Of a DNA stretch of 15,040 nt, positions 1-7,812 are shown piece after piece. Under the pieces are notes generated by a model that searched no databases, had not been told where the DNA came from, and saw only the letters and a program-made list of their open reading frames with translations. How positions within the stretch are numbered: the stretch's first letter is position 1; the number at the start of each line of letters is the position of its first letter. This DNA is from Clostridium sp. CAG:921 (GTDB taxonomy: Bacteria; Bacillota; Clostridia; TANB77; CAG-465). Where the stretch lies: positions 898 to 15,937 of the forward strand of contig HF991976.1 in the NCBI GenBank assembly GCA_000433135.1. Direction: 5' to 3'. The position numbers and the translations under genes were made by a program.

Positions 1-495
1 TCTATCAACGACTCTAAAATCTCCTGTATCTTTTGGAATATCTACATCTGAAAAAAAGTTTAATGTTTTATAAAACATTTTTGCAGTAAATAATTTAAAA
101 AATGATTCGCCTTCTCTAGTTTTCCTTTTACCGTATATTACTTCATAGCCCTCTTCCCATTTTTTAACCATATCTTTTATTAACTCTGGTGGATCTTGGA
201 GATCTGCATCAATTATACATACAACATCTCCAGTAACATATTTTAGTCCTGCCGTTACTGCACACTGGTGTCCAAAATTTCTTGCAAATGATATAACTTT
301 TACATTCTTGTCATGGCTAGCAATTTCTTCAAGTATTTCTAAAGTTTTGTCCTTACTTCCGTCATTTATAAATATTATTTCATTGTTATATCCATTCATA
401 TCATTTAATACTTTTTTCATTCTATTATAACATTCTTTTGCTACTTCTTCCTCATAATACATAGGAATAACTACTGATATTTTCCTTTTTTCCAT
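1..495 (-). CDS. GtrB-like polyprenyl-phosphate glycosyltransferase (GT2), 3' part missing
   Basis: Family 2 glycosyltransferase that would transfer a sugar from a nucleotide sugar to a polyprenyl phosphate on the cytoplasmic face of the membrane. The first 165 residues are visible and the frame is open at the left window edge. Seen: N-terminal ISVVIPMYYEEE, the nucleotide-binding NDGSKDKT (about 44-51), the metal-binding DADLQDPPELI (about 97-106), and an acceptor region GDFRVVDR (about 158-165), all typical of the GtrB/DPM1/ArnC group. The usual C-terminal membrane helices would lie outside the window. The start ATG is 2 nt after the gtrA stop, and its GGAG lies about 12 nt upstream inside the gtrA 3' end, so the two genes are translationally close. 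Family assignment is firm. The sugar and final acceptor are unknown. Confidence 0.93.
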   Translation of the reverse strand, partial: MEKRKISVVIPMYYEEEVAKECYNRMKKVLNDMNGYNNEIIFINDGSKDKTLEILEEIASHDKNVKVISFARNFGHQCAVTAGLKYVTGDVVCIIDADLQDPPELIKDMVKKWEEGYEVIYGKRKTREGESFFKLFTAKMFYKTLNFFSDVDIPKDTGDFRVVDR

Positions 496-497
496 TT

Positions 498-926
498 TTA
501 ATTATTCTCCTTTTTTTTAAAAACAAAAATCTTGCTAAATACATAATTAGAAACTATTATTACAACTTGTGAAATTAATTTTATTATTTTATCATTTCTA
601 TGCAATAATGTTACACCTATCCACATTATTATCATATCCATAATCAAAGTTACAACTCTTGCAAATACAAATTTACTTGCTTCTTTTAATTTATTTTTTT
701 CTTTGCTTTCAAATACATATTTTCTATTTGTAAAATATGCAAAACAAACGCCAACAATCCAAGAAATTATATTAGCAATTTGTAGTTCAAAAGCATTATT
801 TGGATTTAAAAATGTAAATACAGATAAATAATATACAGCCAACGAAACAACTGTTGTCAATACTCCAAAAATTAAATAACTTATTACTTCTTTATATTTT
901 TTTAGCATTTTTATAATTTTTTCCAT
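498..926 (-). CDS. GtrA-family membrane protein, putative lipid-linked sugar flippase
   Basis: 142-aa polytopic protein of the GtrA family, thought in phage and bacterial systems to flip polyprenyl-phosphate sugars across the membrane. Seen: four hydrophobic segments (about 13-37, 47-66, 84-105 and 113-135), a basic N-terminus, and the family signature FTNRKYVFES after the second helix, echoed by NYVFSKIFVFKK near the end. Length is normal for the family. The ATG at 926 has an AGGAGG-like site 6-7 nt upstream and its own consensus promoter at 950-978. The gtrB-like gene starts 2 nt after its stop, so the pair should be co-expressed. Function as a flippase is family knowledge, not shown by this sequence. 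Confidence 0.93.
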   Translation of the reverse strand: MEKIIKMLKKYKEVISYLIFGVLTTVVSLAVYYLSVFTFLNPNNAFELQIANIISWIVGVCFAYFTNRKYVFESKEKNKLKEASKFVFARVVTLIMDMIIMWIGVTLLHRNDKIIKLISQVVIIVSNYVFSKIFVFKKKENN

Positions 927-1141
927 CTTATGCCTCCTTTTTTTGGAAAATTATATCACAATAGTAACACAATTTCAAATTATTTTCACACTTTTGGAGA
1001 TTTAAGATATTTAACTTCATCGCATTCTAAAGTTCTTAAAGTTTCAATAATAAATTTAAATATTGCAAAAAATTCTAAGAATCTTTTTATCATTAACTAT
1101 TTGTTTAATTTTTCATCAATTTTTAAAGTTTTCATTAAAAT
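927..1141. other. 215-bp gap between GT-C gene and gtrA
   Basis: Apart from the gtrA promoter, I see only a weak AT-rich minus-strand hairpin at 1067-1087 (9-bp stem with one G-U pair and a 3-nt loop, running into a T-rich stretch). It may serve as a poor terminator after the GT-C gene. Minus-strand ATG frames of 12 and 34 codons lack ribosome binding sites and are not called. Confidence 0.4.
950..978 (-). promoter_or_regulatory. sigma-A promoter for gtrA-gtrB
   Basis: On the minus strand TTGAAA (973-978) and a perfect TATAAT (950-955) are separated by 17 nt. The expected transcript starts near 943, only a few nt before the ribosome binding site at about 933-938. This gives the gtrA-gtrB pair a promoter independent of the upstream GT-C gene. 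Confidence 0.8.
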
Positions 1142-2797
1142 TTATTTCTTCCCCTCTAATAATTCAACAGTTTTTTTACTATATTTTATTTCATATATTT
1201 TTTCAAATGTATTTATAGAATAGATAGCTAAAAGTATAAATATAGGTAAATAATTCATTAAGTACCTTGACCTTGCCTCAAATAACAGTATAAATGCTAT
1301 AATACCTATAATAGAAAGTTTTAAAATGCTAAACTTTCTATCCTCATCATATATTAAGCTAAGTATTGATGATATTAGTATTAATCCAAGTACTATTATC
1401 CAATAAGATTGCATAATATTTATTGTTACTTTATTATAATATTTTCTATCTACATATGAAAAGTCTTGCACAAAATTAGCTAATTTTCCATTTGAATACG
1501 GCTCTGATTGATAAAAACTTCCTTCATTACCATAAAAGAAGGAACCATCTGAAATAATAAAAGTATATTTGTCATATAAATATGAAATATAACCTTTTAT
1601 TCCCATTGATTTTAGCCTATTTTTTATTTGTTTAATATTATATTCCTTTTTGGCATTTTTTCCTATTTGAGACTTTGTACTATTTACATCATCTTCTGAA
1701 TAAACGCCATAATATTTTCCATCATACCCTTCTGGCTTTAATCCCATCATCATAAAATGTGTCATAGGAAAACTATTTTGATATATAAGATCTTTTGGTA
1801 TATACTTTTTAAGTCTTAAATTTTTATATATACTAAAACTACCATAAACTACTAATATTGTTAAAAAAACAGTCAAACAATTAATAAAATACTGTTTATA
1901 TTTATTCTTATTTAACAATATTTGCTTTTGCTTATCAGATTGTTTTTTAAAGATTCTTTTTTCTATCATAGAAATTAATTCAATAATAAAAATTGCAATT
2001 AATATTATAATATTTGTCGGTTTTACCAAATATCCTAAAATGGAAAAGAAGGCAATATAAAAAATAAACTTTAATTTACTTTTACTATCTTTCTCATTTT
2101 TATATGATATATAATTATAAAATATAATTATAGGAAAAATATAAGATAACGTATCAGAATACACTACTGCTAAATATGGACTCAATCCTAACATTGGAAT
2201 TGAAATAAAATATGAAAGTATACCATATTTTTTCCCCATTAATTTTTCACATATTTTATAAATATAGTAAATTGCTAAGTCAATCATAAAAATATTAAAA
2301 ACAATTGAAACTAATAAATAATTATTGCATCCAACTAATTTAGCAGCTTTAAATAATATTTCTAAGAATAATAAAAGTAACACATTATTTCCATACATTG
2401 AAAAATATTCTGCACTACTAAACGTTCCATTGACAAGATCACATGCGGATCCATACACCATTCCTACATCCCAACCAATTGTTCTAAAAATTAATACTGC
2501 ATATATTACTTGTATAAAAATTAAAAAAATGTACATAATTAAATTCTTTATACCGCTTTTACTGTTTTTACTGCTTTTACTACTTATATTCTTTCTATTA
2601 TTTCTTTTAAAAAAATACATAGTCGCCAAAAATATACCACCATATATAATCGAAAATACTATAATGAATTTATAATTGTAACTTTTCATTAAATTATCCT
2701 TAAAAAAGAAAATATTTAAAATAGCAACTCCCAACAAAAATATAATGATAATATTTATCATTTTTTCGATTATTTTTCCTTGCTTCTTTAAAGTCAT
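1142..2797 (-). CDS. GT-C type multi-membrane glycosyltransferase (putative)
   Basis: 551-aa integral membrane protein with about 11-12 hydrophobic helices, resembling GT-C fold glycosyltransferases that use polyprenyl-phosphate sugars on the outer membrane face. Seen: two N-terminal helices (about 13-32 and 42-63), a polar SKS-rich loop (about 71-81), then a third helix followed by GWDVGMVYGSACDLVNG (about 108-124). That segment has acidic residues where GT-C enzymes carry the catalytic Asp, and YFSMYGNN follows. The start is the ATG at 2797 because AGGAG lies 5 nt upstream. A GTG at 2812 sits on top of that binding site and is unlikely. Its neighbours, a GtrA-like flippase and a GtrB-like transferase, fit a three-component surface glycosylation module in which this protein makes the final transfer. 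Substrate is unknown. Confidence 0.8.
   Translation of the reverse strand: MTLKKQGKIIEKMINIIIIFLLGVAILNIFFFKDNLMKSYNYKFIIVFSIIYGGIFLATMYFFKRNNRKNISSKSSKNSKSGIKNLIMYIFLIFIQVIYAVLIFRTIGWDVGMVYGSACDLVNGTFSSAEYFSMYGNNVLLLLFLEILFKAAKLVGCNNYLLVSIVFNIFMIDLAIYYIYKICEKLMGKKYGILSYFISIPMLGLSPYLAVVYSDTLSYIFPIIIFYNYISYKNEKDSKSKLKFIFYIAFFSILGYLVKPTNIIILIAIFIIELISMIEKRIFKKQSDKQKQILLNKNKYKQYFINCLTVFLTILVVYGSFSIYKNLRLKKYIPKDLIYQNSFPMTHFMMMGLKPEGYDGKYYGVYSEDDVNSTKSQIGKNAKKEYNIKQIKNRLKSMGIKGYISYLYDKYTFIISDGSFFYGNEGSFYQSEPYSNGKLANFVQDFSYVDRKYYNKVTINIMQSYWIIVLGLILISSILSLIYDEDRKFSILKLSIIGIIAFILLFEARSRYLMNYLPIFILLAIYSINTFEKIYEIKYSKKTVELLEGKK
2555..2581. repeat. 9-nt tandem repeat, three copies
   Basis: Three adjacent units gcttttact, gtttttact, gcttttact lie inside the GT-C gene and encode an SKS-SKN-SKS stretch in the loop between predicted helices 2 and 3. 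The unit length is a multiple of three, so copy-number change would keep the frame. Confidence 0.75.
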
Positions 2798-2842
2798 ACT
2801 AACTCCTTTCACATTTTTATTAATTGATATTACATCAAGAAC

Positions 2843-2871
2843 AGTATATAATAATTATTAGTGAAAGTCAA
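2843..2871 (-). promoter_or_regulatory. sigma-A promoter for the GT-C gene
   Basis: Minus-strand TTGACT (2866-2871), a 17-nt spacer and TATACT (2843-2848). The expected transcript starts near 2836, about 40 nt before the ATG at 2797. It lies in the 168-bp gap after the 635-aa gene and separates that operon from the glycosylation genes. Confidence 0.78.
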
Positions 2872-2965
2872 TATATTTAATATGCTTCCTATAGCAAATA
2901 AATCCAGTAGTAGTTACTGTTTAAAATGTATTAAATTCACATTATATTTTGTACAAAAAACAGTA

Positions 2966-4873
2966 CTAATCCTTTTGAAAGGATACATTTTCTTTATCCT
3001 CATTTACTGGTAATTCGTCATTTCTAGACAGTTCATTTTTTACTATTTCATCTGAAATTTCACATTGTTTTCCTAATTCTTGTCTAAAATAATCTTGAAT
3101 ATTTTCATTTTTTTCTATTTCTCTAATATCAATTTCTATTATTTTAATTCCAAGTTTATTTGCTTTATTAATCTCATTTTCTTCTAACATTATTTCATCT
3201 TCATCTAAATCTCTTGATTTTATAATAAGTAGATAACCAGCTTCTAAATTTTCACGCTTTAAAAGTACTTCTGTTCTAGTTCTTACCGCCTCAAGTTCTT
3301 TTCTTGTTTTTGATAACTCAACAAATTTATCTTCTACAGGTATATTATCAATTCCTACGTTAGAATTTGCATTTTTATCTGAACATAATAAAATATCCTC
3401 AGCTCTTAGCTTATCACCATTAATTCCAACAGCAAAACTAAGTCCCCTACACTCTTCTCCTATATCTTTTATTTCGTCTGGTACAGAAAGTCTACATGCA
3501 ATTTGATGCTCTTGAGTTTGTAATACTTCTTTTCTAAACAATATATCTTCATCTTTAAATTTAAACGTAATATTAGGCTTTAACTCGTTTGCAGCATCCT
3601 TAATATAATTAATATCAATTTTATCTTTAAATCTATTTAAATCTTTTTTTACAGCTTCATTTATACCTTGATCAAGATATTTATAAAATCCGACTTCTTC
3701 AGCCACATTTGGCTCTTCACCTATAGCTCTTTTATATCTATCCACAATTAATGTAGCAAATACATTTTCAAACAATTTAGACGATTCAGGATCATAAACA
3801 TGTATAAGCATATTTTCAGGAATATCTTCTTTTTTAGAAACCCTGGTACTTTTTTGGGGATTAACCAAATGACTTATTATATCATTTCTGTTCTCACATT
3901 CAAAATTAGCATATAATGTTGCCATTTCGTTTTTTACTTTTGATGCATTTTTCATTGTTGGAATTCCATTACTAAGTATTTTATCTATTTTTTGTACACA
4001 TTTTTTAATATCTTTTCTACTGCCTTCATTTCCACTTAAAATATCATTATATCTTTTTCTTAATAATTTTAGATTTTTAAAATTCCTAAAATCTTCACTT
4101 TTCCACATACTAGTGATCTTGTCCAAACAAGTTCTTTCTTCATTTGAAAAGTAACTATTTGGGTATCTTACAAGCTCATATAATCCAGATGATAGTTCAT
4201 CTTCTACTTGCTTTGAACCATTTAACAAAGAATACTTATCATACGATCTTACTAGGTTCATCATTTCTTTAACATATACTTTATTTTTTAAATTTAATTC
4301 ACGATTTCCATTTAAAAATTCAAAGAAGTTTTCTTTTAAAGACTCAATCGATATATCTTCTGACAAATTATCTGATTCATATTTAATTTGCATTTTCAAC
4401 AAATTATTTTGTTGTATCATATCTGATATTCTAGTAAAATATTTATCTGAAATTGCTCTAAACTCTTCTGGTGTAATATCAAGTTCATCAATTCCTGCTA
4501 TATCATCAAGCATAAAATCAGTACTTTGGTAAATTCCATGATCTCCAATTAATCCTTGAATTTTATAATCTTTTTTTATTCCTAATTTTTCTTCTAAAAC
4601 TTCTCTTATATGTACATTTTCATCTAACTTGCTTTCTATGCCCATTTTACTTGGTATCTCAGCTTTACAATCACATGATTCTAATGTCATAAGTAGCATA
4701 TCTAACACTAATTCTTTTTTATTTTCCTCTGATAGTTTAAAGTTGTCACCATATATCTTCTTAGCATAACTTTTTAGTTTGATACTATGCTCATCAAATA
4801 ACTCTAATAACTTTTCATCTGTTAGTTTGTAATATTTCTTTAACGAATGCATTTTTACTTTATTTTCTGACAT
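2966..4873 (-). CDS. uncharacterised 635-aa cytoplasmic protein, partner of the metalloprotease-like gene
   Basis: I do not recognise a named family. The protein has no signal peptide or membrane helix and is rich in Lys and Glu. Residues about 1-345 look mostly helical (for example LTDEKLLELFDEHSIKLKSY). Residues about 350-600 look mixed alpha/beta, and include IACRLSVPDEIKD (458-470), EVLLKRENLEAGYLLIIKSR (535-554) and a following helix-strand ANKLGIKIIEIDIREIE (571-587). The last segment resembles, from memory only, C-terminal modules of uncharacterised Firmicute proteins. The acidic tail (about 605-635) looks disordered. The start ATG at 4873 is chosen because AGGAGG (4881-4886) lies 7 nt upstream; a longer frame to 4903 has no site. 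It follows the 811-aa gene by 193 nt on the same strand and may have its own weak extended -10 promoter (TGC-TAGAAT, with TAGAAT at 4971-4976). Confidence 0.85.
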   Translation of the reverse strand: MSENKVKMHSLKKYYKLTDEKLLELFDEHSIKLKSYAKKIYGDNFKLSEENKKELVLDMLLMTLESCDCKAEIPSKMGIESKLDENVHIREVLEEKLGIKKDYKIQGLIGDHGIYQSTDFMLDDIAGIDELDITPEEFRAISDKYFTRISDMIQQNNLLKMQIKYESDNLSEDISIESLKENFFEFLNGNRELNLKNKVYVKEMMNLVRSYDKYSLLNGSKQVEDELSSGLYELVRYPNSYFSNEERTCLDKITSMWKSEDFRNFKNLKLLRKRYNDILSGNEGSRKDIKKCVQKIDKILSNGIPTMKNASKVKNEMATLYANFECENRNDIISHLVNPQKSTRVSKKEDIPENMLIHVYDPESSKLFENVFATLIVDRYKRAIGEEPNVAEEVGFYKYLDQGINEAVKKDLNRFKDKIDINYIKDAANELKPNITFKFKDEDILFRKEVLQTQEHQIACRLSVPDEIKDIGEECRGLSFAVGINGDKLRAEDILLCSDKNANSNVGIDNIPVEDKFVELSKTRKELEAVRTRTEVLLKRENLEAGYLLIIKSRDLDEDEIMLEENEINKANKLGIKIIEIDIREIEKNENIQDYFRQELGKQCEISDEIVKNELSRNDELPVNEDKENVSFQKD

Positions 4874-5006
4874 AATTATTCCTCCTTTACAATTCATTAG
4901 CAAAATTATTTTCCTTGTTTTTTACTTAATCTGTAAAATAAAATTTACACTTTATCAAAACTTAGCTTCCATTCTAGCAAAATACATAAGTAACATAAAC
5001 CTATTA

Positions 5007-5035
5007 CTTGATACTTTTTACATATACTTATCAAG
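5007..5035. repeat. 7-bp inverted repeat in the 811-aa/635-aa gene gap
   Basis: CTTGATA (5007-5013) and TATCAAG (5029-5035) are perfect inverted copies with a 15-nt loop, about 31 nt after the 811-aa stop. No T-run follows on either strand, so it is not a classic terminator. It may be an mRNA hairpin between the two genes or a protein site. A second small palindrome TGTAAA-N6-TTTACA lies at 4932-4949. Confidence 0.45.
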
Positions 5036-5066
5036 AAAATAATAACATTTTTAATCCTTTACCACT

Positions 5067-7502
5067 TTATCTACTTCTTTGCAAGTTTTTTTCTTGTGTC
5101 TTTATAATTTTTTCTGATACTTCATTTATGTCATTCATTCCTGTTCCAACTTTTATTGTACTATTTACGATATTTACAATTGATAAACCTCTTGCACCAT
5201 AAGTATCAGTACTAGTTGACCCAGGTACTGATTGATCTTCTGGCAATTTATTTTCTAAATTAGTATTAGTAAAGCAAAACCATCCTTTTCTTTTTTGATC
5301 ATAAAATGACTTGCTTGGTGTTTTTCCATCCTGCCTTGCTAAAACTCTACTTAATGATATTTGTTGTATAGTTAGCATTGGAATATCTTTTCTTTCGGTT
5401 TCATCAGAAATTTTTAATAAATTATTAGCTGTTAATCTACGTCTATAATCAATTTCCTTCTGGACCGATCCCATAACTAAATTATTACTTTCCAAATACT
5501 CTTGTGCTATTCTCCTATCCATTTCCGCCAGTGTCTCTTTATATTTTGGAATTGTGCCATTTTTTCTATTTTTTTCAGCTTCAATATGCTTGTGTTTTAA
5601 ACCATTACTACCCTTGATTTTTAGCAGTATTTCATTTACTTCTGGAATATCAGTAAACTTTTCAAGATAGTTTACACCTCCATCAATCGTCAATGATTTT
5701 GCCGCTTTTATAAGTCTAGCCATAGTTCCAACGTACATTGAAAAATGATTTTCAGATACTTCTGCAACATTAAATCCATCCTCAAATTTGCCAGCTTTAA
5801 CACTTTCTAATACCTTTTTTATATTTTCTCCTTCATGTTCTTTTCTATAATCATATGCTAAATTACTCTCAGTCTCATCATAATCCTTAATATATTCATT
5901 GATCCAACTCATTTTTCGTCTTGATAAATCAGACTTGTCTATCTTCAAGCTTATTTGAGCAATATTTTTTTCTTTTTTGTCATAGTATTGCTCCAATCTT
6001 TTAAAATTTTCATTATGAATTTTCCATGGATCATCCAATTTCATAGTTTCTGTGATAATCTTATATGGAGGTTTTTCAACTCTTAGTTTATTTATTGTCA
6101 ACACATATTGTTCTATATACTGCTTTGCTGTTATAATTTGTCCATTTGCTAAAGTTACTTCTCCACTTGGAGGTAAGTAATCAAAAAAGTATTTTTCTAC
6201 AAATTTTTTAGCTGTCATCTCTCCCTTATCTTTTCCAGCTGGTATATCAAAATTTTTCTGTAATAGTTTAGGATCTATTGTATTTATAAATTCATCAAAA
6301 CTCATTTGCTTTATTTTTCCATCTTGTTCAACAGATATTTTTCCACCATTATCTGGCATTATGAAACCATCCTTACCCATTCTTTCTTGTGCTGTGGCCA
6401 TTTTAGCTGATGCATTTATTCTTTCTGCCAATTCACGTTGAAAAAAATGTGATATTTCACTAAGTATTCTCTTGCTTCCCTCTTTTCCAATTTGTGTTAC
6501 AATTTGATTAAGTTGCTCCGGAGTACTTTTTTCAAGTTGTCTATATATCAAATCATAATACATCTCTTGTCCATCTTTCATAAGCTCTGCTCTTTCTTGA
6601 GGCATCAACGCTTGATTTTTAGATATTGTTGACATTTCTTGTTGCATATTTTTGATAAGCTCAACCGCTGTTTTTTTGGTTCCATCCAAATTATATTCTT
6701 TCTGTAATATTGGGTAGTCTTTTAAAATTTTAGTTCCACCTCTAACACATATTAAGTCATCCAAAATTGGCACTGTAACGTCATCTCTTTCTTGCAAGCC
6801 ATTACTAGTATAGTACATTTTCCCATCCCAAGAACTTACATCAGATTTATACCTAGATGTGTAAAGCTTTCCTTTTTCAATATTCATTAAATCTGTTATA
6901 GTTTCATCATAACTTCCAATTGTTTCTAAATACTGCCTATATCCAACTTCGTTTGCATTATTCTCTATTGTACATGAATCATAATTGCCTACTCCACCTC
7001 TTTCATTAACATCTCTATACCATTTTTTTTGCAAATATCTCATAAGTGCAAAGTCTCTAGCATATCTTAGTCCATCTCTACTACTAACATTTGTTCTTAC
7101 CATTAAATGTTGTCTGTGATGTTGTAACTCATGAAAAACTATTCTGTATAAGTTTTTACAAGCAAACAATCTTTTATCAACATCTCGATCTTGTAAGTCT
7201 TTATATAAATGTGCAATATTATATGTAATAGTAGGCGGTACACTATAACTATTGCACAATCCCTTATACCATCCATTAATATCATTTACAAAATTTAATT
7301 CGATAGTATTTTTAGCATTATTTTCACTAGGGCTATAATTATATCCCATTTCTTCTACTTCTAGCTGAAATATTCTTGCTATAGATTCCTGCATTCTTTG
7401 CAATAACTGTGTATCATTAAAATCTAGTCTATTATCCTTGAAATAGTTCATAAATTTTTTCATTACCTTTCTTTCTATTTCAACTTTTTCATCTTTTGTC
7501 AT
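5067..7502 (-). CDS. putative zinc metalloprotease-like protein, 811 aa, uncharacterised
   Basis: Large soluble protein with no signal peptide or membrane segments, so probably cytoplasmic. Residues 120-131 read RIVFHELQHHRQ, a hydrophobic helix carrying HExxH (H124, E125, H128). About 50 residues later comes IENNANEVGYRQ, which fits E-x-x-A-x-x-x-G (E180 to G187), the usual third zinc ligand helix of gluzincin-type peptidases. Upstream PPTITYNIAHLY (89-100) could be the edge strand. The rest (about 270-811) is mostly charged helices with no motif I recognise. It ends in a G/S/T-rich stretch (about 740-780) and a basic tail. The ATG at 7502 has only a weak AAAGG 13 nt upstream. It follows the 42-aa ORF by 21 nt and precedes the 635-aa gene, so the two large proteins probably act together. 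Peptidase activity is an inference from motifs. Confidence 0.85.
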   Translation of the reverse strand: MTKDEKVEIERKVMKKFMNYFKDNRLDFNDTQLLQRMQESIARIFQLEVEEMGYNYSPSENNAKNTIELNFVNDINGWYKGLCNSYSVPPTITYNIAHLYKDLQDRDVDKRLFACKNLYRIVFHELQHHRQHLMVRTNVSSRDGLRYARDFALMRYLQKKWYRDVNERGGVGNYDSCTIENNANEVGYRQYLETIGSYDETITDLMNIEKGKLYTSRYKSDVSSWDGKMYYTSNGLQERDDVTVPILDDLICVRGGTKILKDYPILQKEYNLDGTKKTAVELIKNMQQEMSTISKNQALMPQERAELMKDGQEMYYDLIYRQLEKSTPEQLNQIVTQIGKEGSKRILSEISHFFQRELAERINASAKMATAQERMGKDGFIMPDNGGKISVEQDGKIKQMSFDEFINTIDPKLLQKNFDIPAGKDKGEMTAKKFVEKYFFDYLPPSGEVTLANGQIITAKQYIEQYVLTINKLRVEKPPYKIITETMKLDDPWKIHNENFKRLEQYYDKKEKNIAQISLKIDKSDLSRRKMSWINEYIKDYDETESNLAYDYRKEHEGENIKKVLESVKAGKFEDGFNVAEVSENHFSMYVGTMARLIKAAKSLTIDGGVNYLEKFTDIPEVNEILLKIKGSNGLKHKHIEAEKNRKNGTIPKYKETLAEMDRRIAQEYLESNNLVMGSVQKEIDYRRRLTANNLLKISDETERKDIPMLTIQQISLSRVLARQDGKTPSKSFYDQKRKGWFCFTNTNLENKLPEDQSVPGSTSTDTYGARGLSIVNIVNSTIKVGTGMNDINEVSEKIIKTQEKNLQRSR

Positions 7503-7523
7503 AATTTTTCACTTACCTTTCGT

Positions 7524-7652
7524 TTATTTGCTATTTTGTACTTCATTTAAAACACTATCATATATTTCATCAATTAGATCGTCAATTTTATTTTCATCTT
7601 CTAATTTCTTTAATTTTAAATATTCTTTCATTTGCTCTGTATTATCTTCCAT
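7524..7652 (-). CDS. 42-aa acidic peptide
   Basis: Short frame starting MEDNTEQMKEYLKLKKLEDE and ending NEVQNSK, predicted to be one or two charged helices. AGGGAGA lies 8 nt before the ATG at 7652, better spaced than the site of the 811-aa gene that follows it by 21 nt. The ribosome binding site overlaps the stop codon (7666-7668) of the frame that would continue the upstream small protein, which is typical of tightly packed operons. No family is recognised. A small adaptor or regulator of the large neighbour is possible but only a guess. Confidence 0.6.
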   Translation of the reverse strand: MEDNTEQMKEYLKLKKLEDENKIDDLIDEIYDSVLNEVQNSK

Positions 7653-7665
7653 AAAAAATTTCTCC

Positions 7666-7812
7666 CTATATTCTTTTTAAAAATCTCATAATTTTATTTA
7701 TCATCTTCTTTATAAAATTTTTCTCTTTATATATATCAATACTTTTTTCTGCACTTGCTTCTTCCGTCTTACTTTCATCTTCTTTTTTCTTAAATAAATT
7801 ATCTGAGCCGTA
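7666..7812 (-). pseudogene. out-of-frame C-terminal part of the small protein at 7799-8116
   Basis: Reading the minus strand from 7812 in the frame shifted by one base gives YGSDNLFKKKEDESK, then SIDIYKEKNFIKKMINKIMR and a TAG at 7666-7668. It has no start codon or ribosome binding site near its beginning, and two stops sit just upstream in that frame. It joins perfectly to E100-K101 of the upstream frame if the T6 run at 7813-7818 (A6 on the coding strand) loses one base, giving a 149-aa product. The Asp-Asn-Leu-Phe-Lys turn and basic amphipathic end look like a normal protein C-terminus. The break is either a real mutation, a slippage site or a homopolymer sequencing error. Confidence 0.65.

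Noticed and set aside
1009-1113. 34-codon minus-strand frame beginning MIKRFLEFF in the gap before gtrA
   Set aside because: No ribosome binding site precedes the ATG and it lies between a weak hairpin and a promoter; coding not supported.
930-1223. 97-codon plus-strand open frame
   Set aside because: It overlaps the gtrA promoter and the 3' end of the GT-C gene, has no ribosome binding site, and its product is Phe/Ile/Asn-rich as expected from antisense AT-rich DNA.
2325-2675. 116-codon plus-strand frame in the GT-C gene
   Set aside because: Antisense to a clear membrane protein; its Leu/Phe-rich product is a reflection of Lys/Glu-rich and repeat codons on the other strand.
2905-2965. Inverted repeats (CAGTA/TACTG and TACTGTTT/AAACAGTA) after the 635-aa gene as a terminator
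   Set aside because: No T-run follows the arms on the minus strand and the 8-bp pair has a 35-nt loop, so termination is not supported.
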